This document shows positions 23,501 to 25,147 of a DNA stretch of 25,147 nt, piece after piece. The DNA is from CAZQIC01 sp964593555 (GTDB taxonomy: Bacteria; Bacteroidota; Bacteroidia; JAFLBG01). Below the pieces are notes generated by a model. That model was not told where the DNA came from, ran no database searches, and saw nothing but the letters and a program-made list of their open reading frames with translations. Every line of letters starts with the position of its first letter. The first letter of the stretch is position 1. The position numbers and the translations under genes were made by a program. The stretch spans positions 1 through 25,147 of the forward strand of contig CAZQIC010000062.1 of NCBI GenBank assembly GCA_964593555.1. Reading direction: 5' to 3'.

Positions 23501-23951
23501 AAACACATATAGCTGGAATGCCCCTGGTGCAGCAACAAGTTCATCTTCTGCTGCGATCTTTACAACAAGTTACTCAATTGCAGGAACTTATTCTTATACA
23601 CTTCAGGCTACAAATGCCTGCGGTACATCACCTGGTAATGGTTCGCTTGTAGTCATTACTTGTACGCCTAATGCTGTACCGGAATTGTTCTCCAAGCAAA
23701 ATGTAACGGCATTTTATAATAGCAATTCAAATGCAGTTGATCTGTCAATTTATATTGATAATTCTCAAAATAATGTGCAGGTAAAACTCTTGGATGCGCT
23801 TGGACAATATGTTGTTGCAAAACAAGTGAGTCTCAATAAAGGAATAAGTACATTTAATATAGATGTCACATCTTTAGCAAGAGGCGTATATACCATACAA
23901 GTAACCGACAATAAAACATCGAGTTATGCTAGTAAGCTGGTTATATATTAG
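20592..23951 (+). CDS. Secreted subtilisin-like (S8) serine protease with PKD domains and T9SS sorting domain
   Basis: An 1119-residue exported protein. A signal peptide (ending FLKAQ) is followed by a propeptide-like region (21-130) and a peptidase S8 domain (about 135-445). The triad is Asp163 (VAVVDD), His229 (RHGTQVAG) and Ser386 (SGTSISAG), with oxyanion Asn319 (AAAGND). The usual Asp-Thr/Ser-Gly is Asp-Asp-Ala here, and the Pro after GTSxxA is Gly, but the catalytic residues are intact. A PKD domain (about 453-545), a beta-rich domain without a clear family (550-768), and two or three PKD/Ig-like domains (769-1026) follow. The last 75 residues (VKLLDALGQYVVAK, then GVYTIQVTD and KLVIY) are a type A T9SS C-terminal sorting domain. 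It would cross the outer membrane by T9SS and be surface-attached or released. It has tandem promoters and a strong terminator. Confidence 0.92.
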   Translation: MKKVLLQVVFLLLLSGFLKAQIVYDNYQDGKIWFKLKQGQPTSVAWNHNSYNVSISDIPVVETLNKVVSVKKIYNPFHAVNNYPALRNVYLLELTDPTKINVALEMLEINTTVEYAEKVPLDKTMAAPNDPSFGSQWELNLINATQAWAYPSVSSNIKVAVVDDAIQNNAIPLTHEDLYAAIWKNPGEPITSDSKDNDNNGYVDDIRGYDVSLNKWQTDPPSGDTRYRHGTQVAGVIGAVTNNSIGIASIGNRIKIIPVKASNSLNAITNGYEGVVYAAVAGANVICMAWGTSVSSVTGQNVMNYAHAQGCVLVAAAGNDNTNAMYYPAAYNHVIAVAATQSNDVKAPFSNYGSWVDVSAPGVNVYTTTTYTTTAMNRYAVASGTSISAGLVAGLAGLMLTSNPGATPDEIEGCIRSSSVNTASLNPTTPIGNGRIDAVAAMGCISANQYLTPIADFRANTTNIFVGGKVVFANTTVHDGTSYTWTFQGGSPSTAVKTDKSSVEVTYLSAGLYSVTLVATRTLTPTSADTVVKTNYISVGGGGGCDTLNLYNTYSADPWIRANYYHGPLNDTDAFGVPIIARWGWINGVNKENQFEKAQYFDITGSPRKTITSVRVHFAEAKSASGVSPVGKFVSLIVYELGVGGLPGNEKYRKRIEFPDIINDVAAGRFTTVKFDSAVTVTTDNFFVSIALMGGDGNLEWSALDSTRRDTLNILSNKTAVSSQTNPSEVYQRHNNGSWCRIDQGCGNGTTSWAINISLYIFPFMTDQPVDAYFTMDHDTICEGNYIVYDATGSTHQDTVSWIFQGGNPSHSNKLIDTVFYVNKPFNNIYTDTTTLIVRGGGCIDSDTMVKTFKVFSSPRITVTSNPVTSICVGGGASVTATASASVPTNGFTWSPSHGLSSNTDVTVIISPTATQTYEIEAVSTSYGCHGNTTIMVEVDQSPSANTVISPNDTVCVGDDVIFDGSSSIGNTYSWNAPGAATSSSSAAIFTTSYSIAGTYSYTLQATNACGTSPGNGSLVVITCTPNAVPELFSKQNVTAFYNSNSNAVDLSIYIDNSQNNVQVKLLDALGQYVVAKQVSLNKGISTFNIDVTSLARGVYTIQVTDNKTSSYASKLVIY

Positions 23952-23970
23952 TTTTTAAAAAATCTTTTGA

Positions 23971-24004
23971 AAAACGGCTGCACATTGTGCAGCCGTTTTT
24001 TTTT
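23971..24004 (+). terminator. Rho-independent terminator after the protease gene
   Basis: CGGCTGCAC (23975-23983) pairs perfectly with GTGCAGCCG (23987-23995) around a three-base loop. It is flanked by an A run and followed by nine T (23996-24004). Confidence 0.92.
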
Positions 24005-24082
24005 GATGTAAGATTTTGCCTCCTTTTGTAAAATTTTCTATTATGAATAATTGTATTTTCGCCATCGTCATTGAATTAATTT

Positions 24083-25108
24083 ATGCTTTTGCGAATATTA
24101 TTTTTAGCTGTATTCACGTTCCATTTTAATTTGCTGTTATTTTCTCAAGCAGATATTACTCCCGAGTATGTTTTTTCATTGAACGATAAAGTAGTTGGTG
24201 AAAACCGCTTTGCTGATTGTGTGGATAAAGATGTTCCGGGTGCATTGCCTTTTGGAATAGTCCGGGAAATAGGAACTACAAAATATATTATTGCAATTGA
24301 CAGTGCTTCCTTTTATCCGGCTGCAACAAGCCTTAGAGCCTTTATGGCAGTAGATTTTCCGGGTAGCTCGGAACGTATTGCTTTCGCCGCACAAAACATC
24401 CGATTCAATCCTAAGGGAGTGGAGAGTGGTAATTATTCCAGGTTGTTATTGGTAAGTAAACACAAAATATCCCTCGGTCCTAAAATTAAAATGATAATAG
24501 AGCCAAACGGAAAAAATTATGTGGAATGGGATTGTAACGGATACAAGGCAATAAACCTGAGTGGTTATTTTGAATTCAATAGTTCAATGCTAATTCCCGA
24601 TGAAGAAGTTTCTTCTGATTCCGTAGTCAGAGCCTCCTTTGATATTTACACGCAGGATATTCATAACTTCATTGCACAGGTAAGCATTTCTCCTTTTAAA
24701 ATAAAAGGACTGAACGATTTTTCTTTTTCTGTAATCGATGCAACTGTTGATATGAGCGAATTAGTAAATGCTCCGGGGATGGCTTTTCCAGCAGGATATA
24801 CCAATTCATCATCAAATAATATACAATCGTGGACTGGTTTTTTTATTAAACAATTAAAAGTAAAGTTGCCTAAAGAATTATCTAAATCCGGAAGCAGAAT
24901 GGAAGCTTACGCAGAAAATTTCCTTATCGATAACGTTGGTGTTTCCGGGAATTTTGGAATGAATAATTTATTTTCTGTAGATGAAGGAAATATGAATGGC
25001 TGGGGATTCTCAGTCGATAATTTAAATATTTCTATTGTTGCCAATAAGTTAAATGGAGGCGGTATGGCAGGTTCAATCGTATTGCCTATTGCTAAAGGGG
25101 AGTTCTAA
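24083..25108 (+). CDS. Secreted protein of unknown function, possibly a C-terminally shortened family member
   Basis: A 341-residue protein with a signal peptide (MLLRILFLAVFTFHFNLLLFSQ). The mature part starts ADITPEYVFSLNDKVVGENRFAD and is rich in beta strands (RASFDIYTQDIHNFIAQVSISPFKIKGL and NGWGFSVDNLNISIVANKLN). It ends in GGGMAGSIVLPIAKGEF followed by TAA. The later part looks like the start of a repeating beta-rich architecture, which I recall in much larger Bacteroidota surface proteins, so the gene may be a truncated relative. All three forward frames close within about 30 bases after the stop, so a single frameshift would not restore a long frame inside the window. No promoter box of full quality was found in 24005-24082; TATTTTCG just upstream is a partial match. 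I do not recognise a named family. Confidence 0.65.
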   Translation: MLLRILFLAVFTFHFNLLLFSQADITPEYVFSLNDKVVGENRFADCVDKDVPGALPFGIVREIGTTKYIIAIDSASFYPAATSLRAFMAVDFPGSSERIAFAAQNIRFNPKGVESGNYSRLLLVSKHKISLGPKIKMIIEPNGKNYVEWDCNGYKAINLSGYFEFNSSMLIPDEEVSSDSVVRASFDIYTQDIHNFIAQVSISPFKIKGLNDFSFSVIDATVDMSELVNAPGMAFPAGYTNSSSNNIQSWTGFFIKQLKVKLPKELSKSGSRMEAYAENFLIDNVGVSGNFGMNNLFSVDEGNMNGWGFSVDNLNISIVANKLNGGGMAGSIVLPIAKGEF

Positions 25109-25147
25109 AAATAGAATGTTAAAAACAATCTAATAAAATCGTATCTA

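Overview
The window is low-GC DNA from a member of the Bacteroidota. The order cannot be fixed from sequence alone. Three things support this placement: promoters of the Bacteroidota type (TTG, a spacer of about 20 nt, then TAnnTTTG), a secreted protease ending in a type IX secretion (T9SS) sorting domain, and many protein families typical of the phylum. No rRNA, tRNA, CRISPR array, transposase or phage gene is visible. It reads as an ordinary chromosomal segment.

Layout: (1) 1-969 (+): the C-terminal end of gcvT joined by a one-base overlap to a comB-like phosphatase. (2) 978-1571 (-): a PAP2-fold membrane protein that has lost most of its catalytic residues. 1680-2024 (+): a small membrane protein with its own promoter. 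(3) 2069-5900 (-): a secreted protein, then a tight run read leftward: carbonic anhydrase, ribD, HEAT-repeat protein, membrane protein. (4) 6011-11201 (+): prmC, a protein with two TonB C-terminal domains, ligA, a DUF6913-like gene and dapA, closed by two hairpin terminators. (5) 11325-15956 (-): a lipoprotein and a small secreted protein, then the classical translation operon thrS-infC-rpmI-rplT. (6) 16100-19879 (+): a LytTR response regulator followed by a propeller-type sensor histidine kinase. (7) 19952-25108 (+): a small repeat-bearing lipoprotein, a large T9SS-exported subtilisin-like protease and a secreted protein of unknown function.

How the genes relate: regions 1, 4 and 5 are mostly housekeeping (one-carbon metabolism, peptide release, DNA ligation, lysine/cell-wall precursor synthesis, translation). 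Region 6 is a complete signalling pair, with a periplasmic double propeller sensing outside the cytoplasm and a LytTR regulator acting on DNA. Region 7, just downstream, holds three envelope or exported proteins with strong promoters, which makes them plausible targets of that pair; this is inference.

Most notable points: infC appears to start at an AUA codon behind a strong Shine-Dalgarno sequence, which is unusual in this phylum and fits IF3 autoregulation. The PAP2 protein looks like a pseudoenzyme. The ribD gene carries an in-frame low-complexity repeat related to one in an intergenic region. The protease gene has tandem promoters, with a palindrome inside one of them and direct repeats between them.
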